Assembly (NCBI RefSeq): GCF_001696685.1
Contig: NZ_MBFG01000001.1
Span: 58,117-122,116 of the forward strand
Source: Nosocomiicoccus ampullae
Lineage (GTDB): Bacteria; Bacillota; Bacilli; Staphylococcales; Salinicoccaceae
Length of the DNA: 64,000 nt
Direction of reading: 5' to 3'
Under the pieces are notes generated by a model. That model did no database searches. It was given only the letters and a program-made list of their open reading frames with translations, and was not told the DNA's origin. Numbering within the stretch: position 1 is the first letter of the stretch; every line of letters begins with the position of its first letter. The position numbers and the translations under genes are program-made. Below, one piece after another: positions 34,834 through 43,881 of the stretch.

Positions 34834-35592
34834 ATGAAGCGTTTTGGCCTCTTTTCACTGTTCATGATTTTTGCTTTTATTCTTGCTGGATGTTCGAGTA
34901 CGAATGAGCCTGTTAAGTTAAAACATGGTGTTGTATATAAGGAACATTCAAATAATCAAGATTTTGATGACTTGAAATTTGTTGCGAATGATTATAACGT
35001 TGAAATTCACTACCCACATTTTGGTGTGGAACGTATCGATAAAAAGATCGAAGGTGCACGTAATAAGGAGTTCGATGATTTCATAGATATTGTTAAAGAT
35101 GATGATGAGCATATGGATTCATCGTTAAAGATTGTTTTTAACGCACATGATGTTAGAGGCGATATTTACATGTTTAACATTACGAGAGTTGTTAAGCTTT
35201 CTAAAGATACGGAATACTCGATTCACGGTGTACTTGTAGTGAATACCGCGAGTGGTGAAGCGGTTATAAGCGACAACTTGTTTAACATCGGTCAATCATC
35301 ACGAGAGGCGTTATTTAAACGATTAGATCAGGCGATTCGTGATAATCCGGCGTATGCACCGTATTATGACGCGAAAAAATTAGAAGATCGAACGATGGAT
35401 ATTTCAAAGACGTTTTCGAATGTTGACTTTAAAGGAGACGTCGTACAGTTCCACTATGATCAAAACGAAATTGGAAGTAGTGCGATGGGAACACCAAAAG
35501 TAGAAATACCGTTTAGAGACGTCATCGAATTTTTAGAGCCGACAATTAAAGCAGTCGTTGAAGGTGAATTGATACCGACGAATGAAGACTAA
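34834..35592 (+). CDS. Lipoprotein with DUF3298/RsiV-like domain
   Basis: Exported lipoprotein of 252 residues: signal peptide with lipobox L-A-G-C (Cys near residue 20). Residues about 50-240 resemble the PdaC/DUF4163-DUF3298 (RsiV-type) domain: VEIHYPHFG, a charged middle part, and the C-terminal VVQFHYDQNEIGSSAMGTPKVEIPF block typical of DUF3298 (YxxYEIAPYAxGxxxVxIPF). In RsiV that domain senses lysozyme; here no sigma factor is adjacent, so function is open. ATG 34834 follows TGGAGGC, with TATAAT at 34804. Confidence 0.8.
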   Translation: MKRFGLFSLFMIFAFILAGCSSTNEPVKLKHGVVYKEHSNNQDFDDLKFVANDYNVEIHYPHFGVERIDKKIEGARNKEFDDFIDIVKDDDEHMDSSLKIVFNAHDVRGDIYMFNITRVVKLSKDTEYSIHGVLVVNTASGEAVISDNLFNIGQSSREALFKRLDQAIRDNPAYAPYYDAKKLEDRTMDISKTFSNVDFKGDVVQFHYDQNEIGSSAMGTPKVEIPFRDVIEFLEPTIKAVVEGELIPTNED

Positions 35593-35677
35593 CATTTGCC
35601 AAGGGGATATCGTAACGTTGCCCTTTGGCTTTTTATCAATTAGAAATACATATTGAAATAAATAAAGAGGTGCAAAT

Positions 35678-38600
35678 GTGGTAAAAAGAATTGTAGATTT
35701 CTCGATTAAAAACAAACTCGCGATCGTATTAATGACGATTATCATCACGCTTGGTGGAGTGTATTCCGCTTCAAAAATGAAGATGGAAATGTTACCGGAC
35801 ATCGACTCGCCAGTGCTGACAATCACAACACCGTATCCAGGTGCGACGCCAGAGACGGTATTAAATGACGTGACAGAAAAAATAGAGTCACGTGTAAAAT
35901 CGATGGAAGGTGTCGAAGATATTCAAAGTCAGTCGCTGCAAAATGCGTCTGCAATCACTGTGATTTATGATTACGGTACGGATATGGATAAGGCGACTGA
36001 CGAAGTCGAAACGATAATTGATGAATTAGATTTACCAGACGGTGTGGAGTCATCTAGTATAGATACGATTTCGATGTATACATTCCCAATTATCAGTTAT
36101 TCATTTACCGAAAAAGACAATGATCTTAAAGATTTAACACAGCGTTTAGAAGAAGATTTAATACCTGAAATTGAAGGAGTCGAAGGCGTATCAAGTGCGT
36201 CATTTTCAGGTCAACAAATCGAAAGAGTCGAGCTTTCTTTCGATGAAGCAGCATTAAAAAAGCATGATTTAAAAGAAGATGATGTCTTACAATTTATTTC
36301 GGGAACGTCAAATGATTTCCCGCTCGGATTATATACGTTTGACGATGAACTCCGTTCTATTTTAATCGATGGTCGTTTTAATACGGTAGAGGAGTTAAAA
36401 GAGTTAAACATACCAGCTGGAGAACCTGAAGCACCTGAAATTGACGATGAAACGAAAATGAAACTTGCTGCAATGAGTGACGCTGAGCGTGAAGAATTCC
36501 AAAAAGAAATGGAACAAAAAGCGTTAGATGCAGGACTGAAAACAGTTAAATTAAAAGACGTTGCAGAAATTAATACGGTATCAGAAAGAGAGTCTATTTC
36601 TAAAACAAATGGTAAAGACTCGCTTGCGATACAAGTTGTAAAATCTAACGATGCGAACACAGTAGCAGTTGCGAATGAAATTAAAGAAACAGTCGATACG
36701 TTTTTAAAAGATAACAAAGATATCGACGCAGTTTTAATGATGGACCAAGCAAAGCCGATTGAAGATTCAATTAAAACGATGTTCGAAAAAGCACTCCTCG
36801 GAGCAGCTTTTGCAGTAATCGTTATTTTACTCTTCTTAAGAGACTTTAAGTCGACGTTAATTTCTGTCGTGTCGATTCCAATGTCGATTTTAATGGCATT
36901 TGTTATTTTAAAACAACTCGACGTTTCGATTAACATCATGACACTCGGTGCAATGACTGTCGCAATTGGGCGTGTCATCGATGACTCGATCGTCGTTATA
37001 GAAAACATATACCGAAGACTTACGAAAGAGGATGAAACGTTGCAGGGTCGTGAACTGATTACAGCTGCGACAAAACAAATGTTTATCCCGATTATGTCGT
37101 CGACAATTGTAACGATTGTCGTATTCGTACCACTTGCATTTATTACGGGTGAAGTCGGTCAGATCTTTAAACCGTTCGCGTTAACAGTCGTATTTGCACT
37201 ACTTGCGTCACTTTTAATTGCAATCACGATTGTACCGATGCTTGCGCACTTCTTCTTTAGAAAAGGTGTGAAAGTCAAACCACATCATAAGAAAAACCGT
37301 ATCGCAGATAGCTATAGAAAGATTTTAGAGTGGACACTATCACACAAAGTGATTTCTAGCATCGTCCTTGTTGTCATTTTTGTTGGAAGTTTAGCGTTAA
37401 CACCATTTGTTGGAACGAGCTTTATTTCAACAGGTGAAGATAAGTTTTTAGCACTCACATATAAACCGTCACCAGGTGAAACGATCGAAGAAGTCGTGAA
37501 ACATGGTGAGGAGGCTGAACAAGAACTTAAGAAAAATAGTGACGTGACGAACATTCAATATTCTGCTGGAGGAGATAATCCATTTAACCCAGTCGCATCG
37601 AATGATATGGCGATGATGGTCGAGTATAAATCTGATACAGAGAACTTCGAAGAAGAATCTGCAAAAGTGTTAGAAAAACTCGAACAATTTGACCATAAAG
37701 GTACGTGGTCGAGTATCGATGTCGCAACAGGTGGTGCGTCTAACGAAGTCAAAGTAACAATTAAAGGTACAGACTTCGATAAAATTAAAGCAGCATCTGA
37801 AGAAGTAGAAGCTGTTTTAAGTGAGCACAAAGAATTATCTAATGTCAAATCCGATGTCAGTGATTCGTATACAGAGTATCGTATCGTCGTTGACCAAGAA
37901 AAGGCAGCAAAACTCGGGTTAACTGCAGGTCAAATCGCGATGGAGTTAAACCAATACGAACCGAAACAAGTCGTGACTGAAGTCGGTGAAGTAGGTAAAA
38001 CACAAGAAGTCATCTTAAAGCACGATAAAAAAGAGAACTGGACAGAAGACGATTTAAAAAATAATACGATTAAATCTCCACTCGGTAAAGACGTGAAGTA
38101 TAGTGAGTTTACTACGATTGAAACTGGAGATACTCAAGATACAATTAAACGTTTAAACGGAGATATGTACGCGACAGTGAGCGGTAAAATATTATCAAAT
38201 GACGTCGGTACTGTTACATCTGAAGTCATTCAAGAAGTGAATAAACTAGAAGTAGAAGACGGTGTTACAGTTGAAGTTGGTGGAACGAACGATGATATTG
38301 AAGAAAGCTTTCAGCAACTTGGCCTTGCGATGTTAGCCGCGATTCTTATCGTATATGTCGTTCTCGTGTTAACATTCCACGGTGGAATTGCACCGTTCTC
38401 AATATTATTTAGTCTACCATTTACAATTACTGGGGTAATTATCGCATTACTCATTTCAGGTGAGACGTTATCCGTACCAGCACTCATTGGATTACTCATG
38501 CTGATCGGTATTGTAGTTACAAATGCAATCGTATTAATCGACCGAGTCATTCATATGGAAGAAAGAGGACTTTCAACGCGAGATGCATTACTTGAAGCGG

Positions 38601-38818
38601 CATCGACACGTGTCCGTCCAATCCTAATGACAGCACTCGCAACGATCGGTGCGTTAACGCCACTTATTTTCGGTGGAGATTCATCGATATTAATTTCAAG
38701 AGCACTCGGTATTACTGTAATCGGCGGACTCGTATCGTCTACGTTACTGACGTTAATCGTTGTACCGATTGTATATGAAGTGCTGATGAATATTAAACAC
38801 AAATTCGTTAAAAATTAA
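35678..38818 (+). CDS. RND family efflux permease (AcrB/HAE1-like)
   Basis: 1046-residue proton-driven transporter with the RND duplication: helix 1 near residue 10, a large extracytoplasmic domain, a helix group (about 365-520), helix 7, a second large domain and the final helices (about 865-1035). The family motif around helix 4, AIGRVIDDSIVVIENIYRR, carries the paired Asp residues for proton relay. The GTG start 35678 follows AGAGGTG. Gram-positive members can export lipids, fatty acids or drugs; no membrane-fusion partner is next to it. It ends in a good terminator. Confidence 0.93.
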   Translation: MVKRIVDFSIKNKLAIVLMTIIITLGGVYSASKMKMEMLPDIDSPVLTITTPYPGATPETVLNDVTEKIESRVKSMEGVEDIQSQSLQNASAITVIYDYGTDMDKATDEVETIIDELDLPDGVESSSIDTISMYTFPIISYSFTEKDNDLKDLTQRLEEDLIPEIEGVEGVSSASFSGQQIERVELSFDEAALKKHDLKEDDVLQFISGTSNDFPLGLYTFDDELRSILIDGRFNTVEELKELNIPAGEPEAPEIDDETKMKLAAMSDAEREEFQKEMEQKALDAGLKTVKLKDVAEINTVSERESISKTNGKDSLAIQVVKSNDANTVAVANEIKETVDTFLKDNKDIDAVLMMDQAKPIEDSIKTMFEKALLGAAFAVIVILLFLRDFKSTLISVVSIPMSILMAFVILKQLDVSINIMTLGAMTVAIGRVIDDSIVVIENIYRRLTKEDETLQGRELITAATKQMFIPIMSSTIVTIVVFVPLAFITGEVGQIFKPFALTVVFALLASLLIAITIVPMLAHFFFRKGVKVKPHHKKNRIADSYRKILEWTLSHKVISSIVLVVIFVGSLALTPFVGTSFISTGEDKFLALTYKPSPGETIEEVVKHGEEAEQELKKNSDVTNIQYSAGGDNPFNPVASNDMAMMVEYKSDTENFEEESAKVLEKLEQFDHKGTWSSIDVATGGASNEVKVTIKGTDFDKIKAASEEVEAVLSEHKELSNVKSDVSDSYTEYRIVVDQEKAAKLGLTAGQIAMELNQYEPKQVVTEVGEVGKTQEVILKHDKKENWTEDDLKNNTIKSPLGKDVKYSEFTTIETGDTQDTIKRLNGDMYATVSGKILSNDVGTVTSEVIQEVNKLEVEDGVTVEVGGTNDDIEESFQQLGLAMLAAILIVYVVLVLTFHGGIAPFSILFSLPFTITGVIIALLISGETLSVPALIGLLMLIGIVVTNAIVLIDRVIHMEERGLSTRDALLEAASTRVRPILMTALATIGALTPLIFGGDSSILISRALGITVIGGLVSSTLLTLIVVPIVYEVLMNIKHKFVKN

Positions 38819-38831
38819 CATATGTGTTATT

Positions 38832-38870
38832 AAACCACTTGGTAAACTTATCAAGTGGTTTATTTTTTTA
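38832..38870 (+). terminator. RND gene terminator
   Basis: Stem AAACCACTTG / CAAGTGGTTT with T-run. Confidence 0.9.
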
Positions 38871-38918
38871 TAAAATACGGCATCATATAAGTAATCAATC
38901 TTTTTAAGGAAGATGCCT

Positions 38919-40697
38919 ATGACATTAGAAATGCTGTTTGTACTCGGCATGGTCGTTGTTATGCTTACGTTATTACTGTTTGAAGTAAGCCGAGCTGACT
39001 TTGTCGTATTTTTATTTTTAGTAATATTTTTAATGACGAATGTCATTTCGACTGAAGACGCACTTAGCGGTTTTAGTAACGAAGGTTTAATGACGATATT
39101 ACTATTATTTGTCGTCGCGAGTGCGATTGAAAAGCACGGCATTATAGAAGGAGTCGTCTACAAATTACTCGGCGATAAAACGACGCCAAGAGGCGCATTA
39201 TTAAAACTTTTACCGCCAGTCGGTGTGTCGTCAGGATTTTTAAATAATACACCGATCGTATTAGCACTCACGCCGATTGTTAAAGACTGGGCGTTAAAAC
39301 GTGGCTTTAGTCCGTCGAAGTTTTTAATCCCGCTCTCTTATATTACGATTATCGGTGGTACGCTCACGTTAATTGGTACGTCGACGAACTTAATTATCCA
39401 CGGGTTGTTAATCTCTAGTGGTAAAGACGGGTATAGTTTCTTTCAGCTTGCACCTGTCGGTATTGTGATTTTAATTTTCGGACTTATTTATATCGTGACA
39501 GTTGGTTACAAGTTACTGCCAGAGCATTTAACTGCGACTGAAAAAATTCAAAGTGAGGCAAAAGAATTTTTAGCAGAAGCTGAGATAAGTGAAGACTTTG
39601 AGTATTGTAATCATTCGATTATTGACGTGACAAAACATGCGATAAAAGGGATTTATATCATTGAAATTATTAGGGATAAAAGACCACTCCCTGAAGTGAA
39701 CGCCCATTCGTATATTCAAGCTGGAGACCGTATTATATTTAGTGCGACGCTAGACGCGATTGGAGATATAAAGGACGTCAAAGGATTAAAGTTAAGAACA
39801 GGTAGTGAACTCACGCTTGAAGACCTTCAAACTGAAGGGGCCGTACTGATTGAAGCGGTCGTTTCACACCGTTCGATTCTTCTAAATAAGACACTAAAAA
39901 CATCGCGATTTAAAACGCGTTATCAAGCTGGGGTTATCGCGATTCACCGTAACAATAAACGTATCAACTCAAAAGTTGGAGATATCGTCTTAAAAGCAGG
40001 GGATACGTTACTATTACTTGCGGACGAATCGTTTTTAGATGTTAATAAGTATAGCGATGACTTTTATATCGTGAGTAACTTAACACCGCCAGATAAGTTT
40101 ATGCAAAATAAACGTCAAGGATTTGGTGTTCTATTATTACTCGGTATTATGATCGGATTAGTCGTTGCTGGTATTTTATCGATGTTAAAGGCGATGCTTG
40201 TTATGGTCGTTATACTATTCGTGTTTAAAATTATATCTCCAAGAGATGCGATGACTTCGATTCAGTTTGACGTCATACTGTTAATAGGAAGTGCATTTGG
40301 AGTCGGTAAAGCAATTACGAATAGCGGACTCGCAACGTTTGTCGCAGAGCATATCGTAATGTTCGCTAAACCAATTGGAGTACTCGCGCTACTCGCTGCA
40401 CTTTATCTGATTACAAATATATTTACAGAGCTGATTACGAATAGTGCTGCTGCTGTAATTATGTTCCCGATTGCTGTTGAAGTCGCGGAAATGATGAACA
40501 CGCATTATCTTGGATTTGTAATTGCGATTACGATCGCTGCGAGCAGTAGTTTTATCACACCTATTGGTTACCAGACAAACTTAATCGTCTACGGGCCAGG
40601 GGGATATAAGTTTACCGATTATATTAAAGTCGGAGTTCCGCTATCGATTATTACGATGATTATTACAGTCACGACGGTTTATCTTTTATGGTTTTAA
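38919..40697 (+). CDS. SLC13/ArsB-NhaD superfamily permease with TrkA-C (RCK_C) domains
   Basis: 592-residue secondary transporter: membrane part 1 (about residues 1-200), a cytosolic insert with two TrkA-C domains (about 205-385; ELTLEDLQTEGAVLIEAVVS and the later KAGDTLLLLADE) and membrane part 2 (about 400-592). The transport motifs SSGFLNNTPIVLALTPIV and GTSTNLI are of the SNT-type signature; the mirrored ITNSAAAVIMFPI and TPIGYQTNLIVYGPGGY are in the second half. Likely carries a dicarboxylate, sulfate or similar anion; the substrate is not determinable. ATG 38919 is favoured over 38913 by its spacing to AAGGA. Confidence 0.87.
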   Translation: MTLEMLFVLGMVVVMLTLLLFEVSRADFVVFLFLVIFLMTNVISTEDALSGFSNEGLMTILLLFVVASAIEKHGIIEGVVYKLLGDKTTPRGALLKLLPPVGVSSGFLNNTPIVLALTPIVKDWALKRGFSPSKFLIPLSYITIIGGTLTLIGTSTNLIIHGLLISSGKDGYSFFQLAPVGIVILIFGLIYIVTVGYKLLPEHLTATEKIQSEAKEFLAEAEISEDFEYCNHSIIDVTKHAIKGIYIIEIIRDKRPLPEVNAHSYIQAGDRIIFSATLDAIGDIKDVKGLKLRTGSELTLEDLQTEGAVLIEAVVSHRSILLNKTLKTSRFKTRYQAGVIAIHRNNKRINSKVGDIVLKAGDTLLLLADESFLDVNKYSDDFYIVSNLTPPDKFMQNKRQGFGVLLLLGIMIGLVVAGILSMLKAMLVMVVILFVFKIISPRDAMTSIQFDVILLIGSAFGVGKAITNSGLATFVAEHIVMFAKPIGVLALLAALYLITNIFTELITNSAAAVIMFPIAVEVAEMMNTHYLGFVIAITIAASSSFITPIGYQTNLIVYGPGGYKFTDYIKVGVPLSIITMIITVTTVYLLWF

Positions 40698-40759
40698 TGT
40701 TTAAGTGTATGTAAATTCGGTTATATATGTACTACAACGATTTAGGAGGCAGTTATTTT

Positions 40760-41272
40760 ATGACTAAAAAAGTTGCAGTATTAATGACAGATTTAGTAGA
40801 AGATAGTGAGTACACAGTACCAAAAGATACAATTTTAGAAGCAGGATACGAAGTAGAAGTCGTATCACCAGAAGGTAAAGTAGTTGAAGGTAAGCAAGGC
40901 GGAAAATTTGAAGCGGATGTTTCAGTAGCCGATGCAAATGCTGAAGACTACGCAGCACTTCTCGTACCAGGTGGATTCTCACCAGACGTTTTACGTGGAG
41001 ACGCTGAAGATAGACCAGCAAAATTTGCAAAACATTTCTTAGAAGCAGATAAGCCAGTGTTTGCAATTTGCCACGGACCACAGTTTTTAATCGACACAGG
41101 ATTATTAAAAGGCAGAAATTTAACGTCAGTTAAAAACGTTAAAACTGACTTAATTAACGCTGGTGCAGACTGGGAAGACAAATCAGTCATCGTCGACAAC
41201 AACTTAGTGACGAGCCGTACACCAGATGACTTCGATGATTTCACAAAAGCAATCGAAGAAGCTCTTAAATAA
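40760..41272 (+). CDS. DJ-1/PfpI family protein (YhbO/general stress protein 18-like)
   Basis: 170-residue class I glutamine-amidotransferase-fold protein. The nucleophilic Cys is in FAICHGPQFLID (near residue 103) with the neighbouring His, and the Glu pairing site is near residue 12-15 (DLVEDSE). Relatives act as stress-induced deglycases, chaperones or proteases; the biochemical role is debated. ATG 40760 follows AGGAGG; the longer open frame upstream is not used. Single gene ending in a strong terminator. Confidence 0.9.
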   Translation: MTKKVAVLMTDLVEDSEYTVPKDTILEAGYEVEVVSPEGKVVEGKQGGKFEADVSVADANAEDYAALLVPGGFSPDVLRGDAEDRPAKFAKHFLEADKPVFAICHGPQFLIDTGLLKGRNLTSVKNVKTDLINAGADWEDKSVIVDNNLVTSRTPDDFDDFTKAIEEALK

Positions 41273-41280
41273 ATTTAAAA

Positions 41281-41314
41281 GGTGAGACGTAGTAAATGCG
41301 TCTCACCCTTTTTT
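41281..41314 (+). terminator. DJ-1/PfpI gene terminator
   Basis: Perfect 9-bp stem GGTGAGACG / CGTCTCACC followed by a T-run. Confidence 0.93.
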
Positions 41315-41359
41315 GTGTATTGAGTATTTGTTGTGTTGTGGTGTTTTGTCGGGAGTGTT

Positions 41360-42007
41360 TTATTCGACAGTCACCGTAATGGCTTTCGCGTTCGGCTTAC
41401 CGAAGCGGTCGATGACTGTATAAGCGATATAGTACTCTCCTGGCTTGTCAGTGTTTACTTCATCTCCAACGATGTAGACATCTTCCGTAATATCATGGCC
41501 GTCTGTGTCGATGACAGTGATATCTTTTTTAGGATCAAACGACTCGCCTTGAGAAACTGTCACGTCTTTCACGTTTTTAAATGTGACGCGTGGACCTTCT
41601 TTACTTTTTGAAGGTGACTTAGGAAGTTCAGTCGACGGCTCTTGTGACACAGTAACGAGTCTAGAGTTTTCATACCATGACCCGTCTTCAGCTGTTACTT
41701 TATAATTTAATACGTACTGACCCTCAGTATTCGTATCAACGTCACCAGATACTTCAATGTCAGAAGTTAAATCATCTTTAGAATCAATTGCGTACACACC
41801 AGCGAGCGGATCAAAGCTATCACCGACTTGAACATTCACTTCACCGATGTTGTAAATCGTCGGATAGTTGCCGTCGTAGTCCTCGATTAGTTTATCAATT
41901 TGAACAGAATTATCGCTATTATCTTCTATCGTAGCATGCTCTAATGCATCAGCAGAAAAAGCAGTCGGTAAAATACCAATCATAATTTTAATTAAAGCAG
42001 TTTTCAT
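41360..42007 (-). CDS. Secreted protein with two DUF5011-like (bacterial Ig-like) domains
   Basis: 215 residues: a signal peptide (MKTALIKIMIGILPTAFSADA), a short linker, then two immunoglobulin-like domains of the Cry22Aa/DUF5011 type (about 45-110 and 135-215). Each has the pattern V-x-V-x-x-G-(D/E)-S-F-D-P, a D-x-x-D turn and a closing G-(Q/E)-Y-x-x-x-Y-x-V. A Ser/Pro/Lys linker separates them. No LPXTG anchor or wall-binding domain is seen, so it is probably released or held by partners. ATG 42007 follows AAGGAGAAA. The 235-bp repeats lie upstream of its promoter region. Confidence 0.8.
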   Translation of the reverse strand: MKTALIKIMIGILPTAFSADALEHATIEDNSDNSVQIDKLIEDYDGNYPTIYNIGEVNVQVGDSFDPLAGVYAIDSKDDLTSDIEVSGDVDTNTEGQYVLNYKVTAEDGSWYENSRLVTVSQEPSTELPKSPSKSKEGPRVTFKNVKDVTVSQGESFDPKKDITVIDTDGHDITEDVYIVGDEVNTDKPGEYYIAYTVIDRFGKPNAKAITVTVE

Positions 42008-42098
42008 ACAAATTTCTCCTTCAAACATCTTAATAATAGTTTACTATGAAATCTGAAAAGAAAAAAGCATCAACTTGAGTGAAGGTGTGGCTTGCTTC

Positions 42099-42707
42099 GT
42101 TTATTTAACAGAATTTGCTTGTTTTTGTTAGATATGTTGGGATAATTAACAAAAACCGGCTCACAGCGCTGGGATTTGTTAAATAAAAAGTTTTAATTAA
42201 CAAAAGCAGTGGCGTCGAAGCGAAATATGTTAAATATATTCGGATATCTAACAAAATCGCGATATTTCTGTTATATAAAATAGGCTGGATGGGTATTTTT
42301 ATCTTTTTAAAGGATAAAGAACCTTCTGTGCATCTCTTATTTACAAAAAATCAGCTGATCTGTTAGATATATCAAGATAATTAACAAAAAACGGGTTGTA
42401 ATGCTGGGATTTGTTAAATAAAAATTTATAATTAACAAAAACAGTGGTGTTGAGGCGAAATATGTTAAATAAACCACGATATCTAACAAAATCGCGATTT
42501 TTTTGTTAAATAAAATGGGCGGAAAGAGTATTTTTATCTTTTAAGAGGATAAAGACCCTTCAGAGCCTCCCTTATTTACAAAAAAACTGCTAATCTGTTA
42601 AATATATCAAGATAATTAACAAAAATCGGATCGCAGCACCGGAATTTGTTAGATAAAAATTTATAATTAACAAAAACGTCGCCGTCGAGGCGAAATATGT
42701 TAAATAA
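42099..42707. repeat. Tandem repeat, about 2.6 copies of a 235-bp multi-palindrome unit
   Basis: The landmark GATAATTAACAAAAA occurs at 42141, 42376 and 42611, exactly 235 bp apart each time. A partial unit precedes the first (from 42099) and the last stops near 42707. Each full unit holds about four hairpins whose arms are variants of ATTAACAAAA and TTTGTTAAATA, with GC-richer variable loops (for example GGCTCACAGCGCTGG against GGGTTGTAATGCTGG), plus a conserved GGATAAAGA spacer. No open frame is conserved between copies. Confidence 0.9.
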
Positions 42708-42844
42708 AATCCGAAGAAAAACACCAAACCCCTTTAAAGAGTAAAAACACACCAACAACCACGCTGCCTCACTATTACCAAGAGAAAAACCACCCACTGA
42801 CGCGACACACAGTGGCGTCACATTAACAGTGGGGTCACTTCCAT

Positions 42845-42870
42845 AAAAAAGTCCAGCAGAGTGCTGGACA
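42845..42870 (-). terminator. folD terminator
   Basis: Perfect 8-bp stem GTCCAGCA / TGCTGGAC with 3-nt loop; followed on the minus strand by TTTTTT. Confidence 0.9.
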
Positions 42871-42875
42871 TTTTT

Positions 42876-43727
42876 TTACTCTACATTGTTTAAGCGTTTT
42901 GCTGCGATGAGTGCGTTGTTTAATACCATTGTGATCGTAAGTGGGCCAACACCGCCTGGTACTGGTGTGATGTAGCTAGCGACTTCTTTTGCAGATTCGA
43001 AATCGACGTCTCCGACGAGTTTTCCGTCGACGACTGTGTTTCCTACGTCAATCACGATTGCGCCTTCTTTAAGGTCTTTTCCGTGAACGAGTCCTGGTTT
43101 TCCTACTGCTGATACTACGACGTCATAGTCTTTTAATTTTTCGACCATGTTTTTTGTGCGTGAGTGCATCAGTGTGACTGTTGCGTTTTCGTTTGTTAAT
43201 AGTTTAGAAACTGGTTGTCCGACGATATGTGAACGTCCAATTACTGCAACTTCTTTTCCTTCGAGTGATCCTGTATGTTTTAATAACTCCATAATTCCAA
43301 GTGGTGTACATGGAATGAACGTTTCTTGTTCTGTGTACATTCGTCCGATGTTTACTGGACTAAATCCATCGACATCTTTCTCCGGAGCGATTGCTTCGAG
43401 GACTTTGTTTTCATCTACTTGTTTTGGAAGTGGTACTTGAACTAAAATACCGTGTACGTTGTCGTCTTCATTTAGGCGACGAACTGTGTCTAGTACTTCT
43501 TCTTCTGTTGCGTCTTCTTCTAAGTGAATAATACCTGACGACATACCGATTTTTTCTGCGGCTTTATTTTTAGATTTTACATATGATAATGAAGCACCAT
43601 CGTTACCAACGATAACGACTGTTAAGTTTGGTGTAATTCCTTTTTCTTTTAATGCTTCAACTTGTTCTTGTAAACCTGCTCGGTAATCTTTCGCGATCTC
43701 GCGACCGTCTAATAATTCTGCTGTCAT
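42876..43727 (-). CDS. folD: Methylenetetrahydrofolate dehydrogenase / methenyltetrahydrofolate cyclohydrolase FolD
   Basis: Bifunctional one-carbon enzyme, 283 residues, full length. Signatures: [14 protein letters not shown] (catalytic Lys), [11 protein letters not shown], the dinucleotide-binding [15 protein letters not shown] and the C-terminal [20 protein letters not shown] 43727 follows AGGGGGAT; the longer open frame has no support. In Staphylococcus it precedes purEKCSQLFMNHD on the same strand; here the only neighbour is purD, divergent, so that cluster is missing from this spot. Confidence 0.96.
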   Translation of the reverse strand: MTAELLDGREIAKDYRAGLQEQVEALKEKGITPNLTVVIVGNDGASLSYVKSKNKAAEKIGMSSGIIHLEEDATEEEVLDTVRRLNEDDNVHGILVQVPLPKQVDENKVLEAIAPEKDVDGFSPVNIGRMYTEQETFIPCTPLGIMELLKHTGSLEGKEVAVIGRSHIVGQPVSKLLTNENATVTLMHSRTKNMVEKLKDYDVVVSAVGKPGLVHGKDLKEGAIVIDVGNTVVDGKLVGDVDFESAKEVASYITPVPGGVGPLTITMVLNNALIAAKRLNNVE

Positions 43728-43827
43728 GAAATATCCCCCTATATTCGTGTTACTGTTATTATTACAAATTTTTTCAAAAAATTCTACTAAACAAAGGTCG
43801 ATAAAAAACAACCTATTATTTTCAAAG

Positions 43828-43848
43828 TGAAAGCGTTTTTTGTATAAT
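43828..43848 (+). promoter_or_regulatory. cre-like CcpA site overlapping the purD promoter
   Basis: TGAAAGCGTTTTTT (43828-43841) matches the cre consensus TGWAARCGYTWNCW except at one position. It lies directly before TATAAT (43843-43848) upstream of purD. Sequence match is seen; CcpA control is inferred. Confidence 0.5.
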
Positions 43849-43881
43849 AGAAGTACAACAGGTAATTTAGGAGAATGTAAA

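Larger units (their letters stand above)
42008..42875. other. 868-bp intergenic region with a second multi-palindrome tandem repeat
   Basis: No credible gene. It contains the 235-bp repeat array (42099-42707), a C/A-rich stretch (42708-42845) with one hairpin TGACGC...GCGTCA (42798-42819), and the folD terminator. Confidence 0.8.

Noticed and set aside
36211-37008. 265-codon open frame opposite the RND permease gene
   Set aside because: Shadow of the coding strand: Ser/Thr/Ile-rich, no ribosome site, and the plus strand clearly encodes an RND transporter.
42099-42707. Possible CRISPR array
   Set aside because: Units are 235 bp tandem copies that include the variable parts; there are no 25-40 bp repeats separated by unique spacers and no cas genes.
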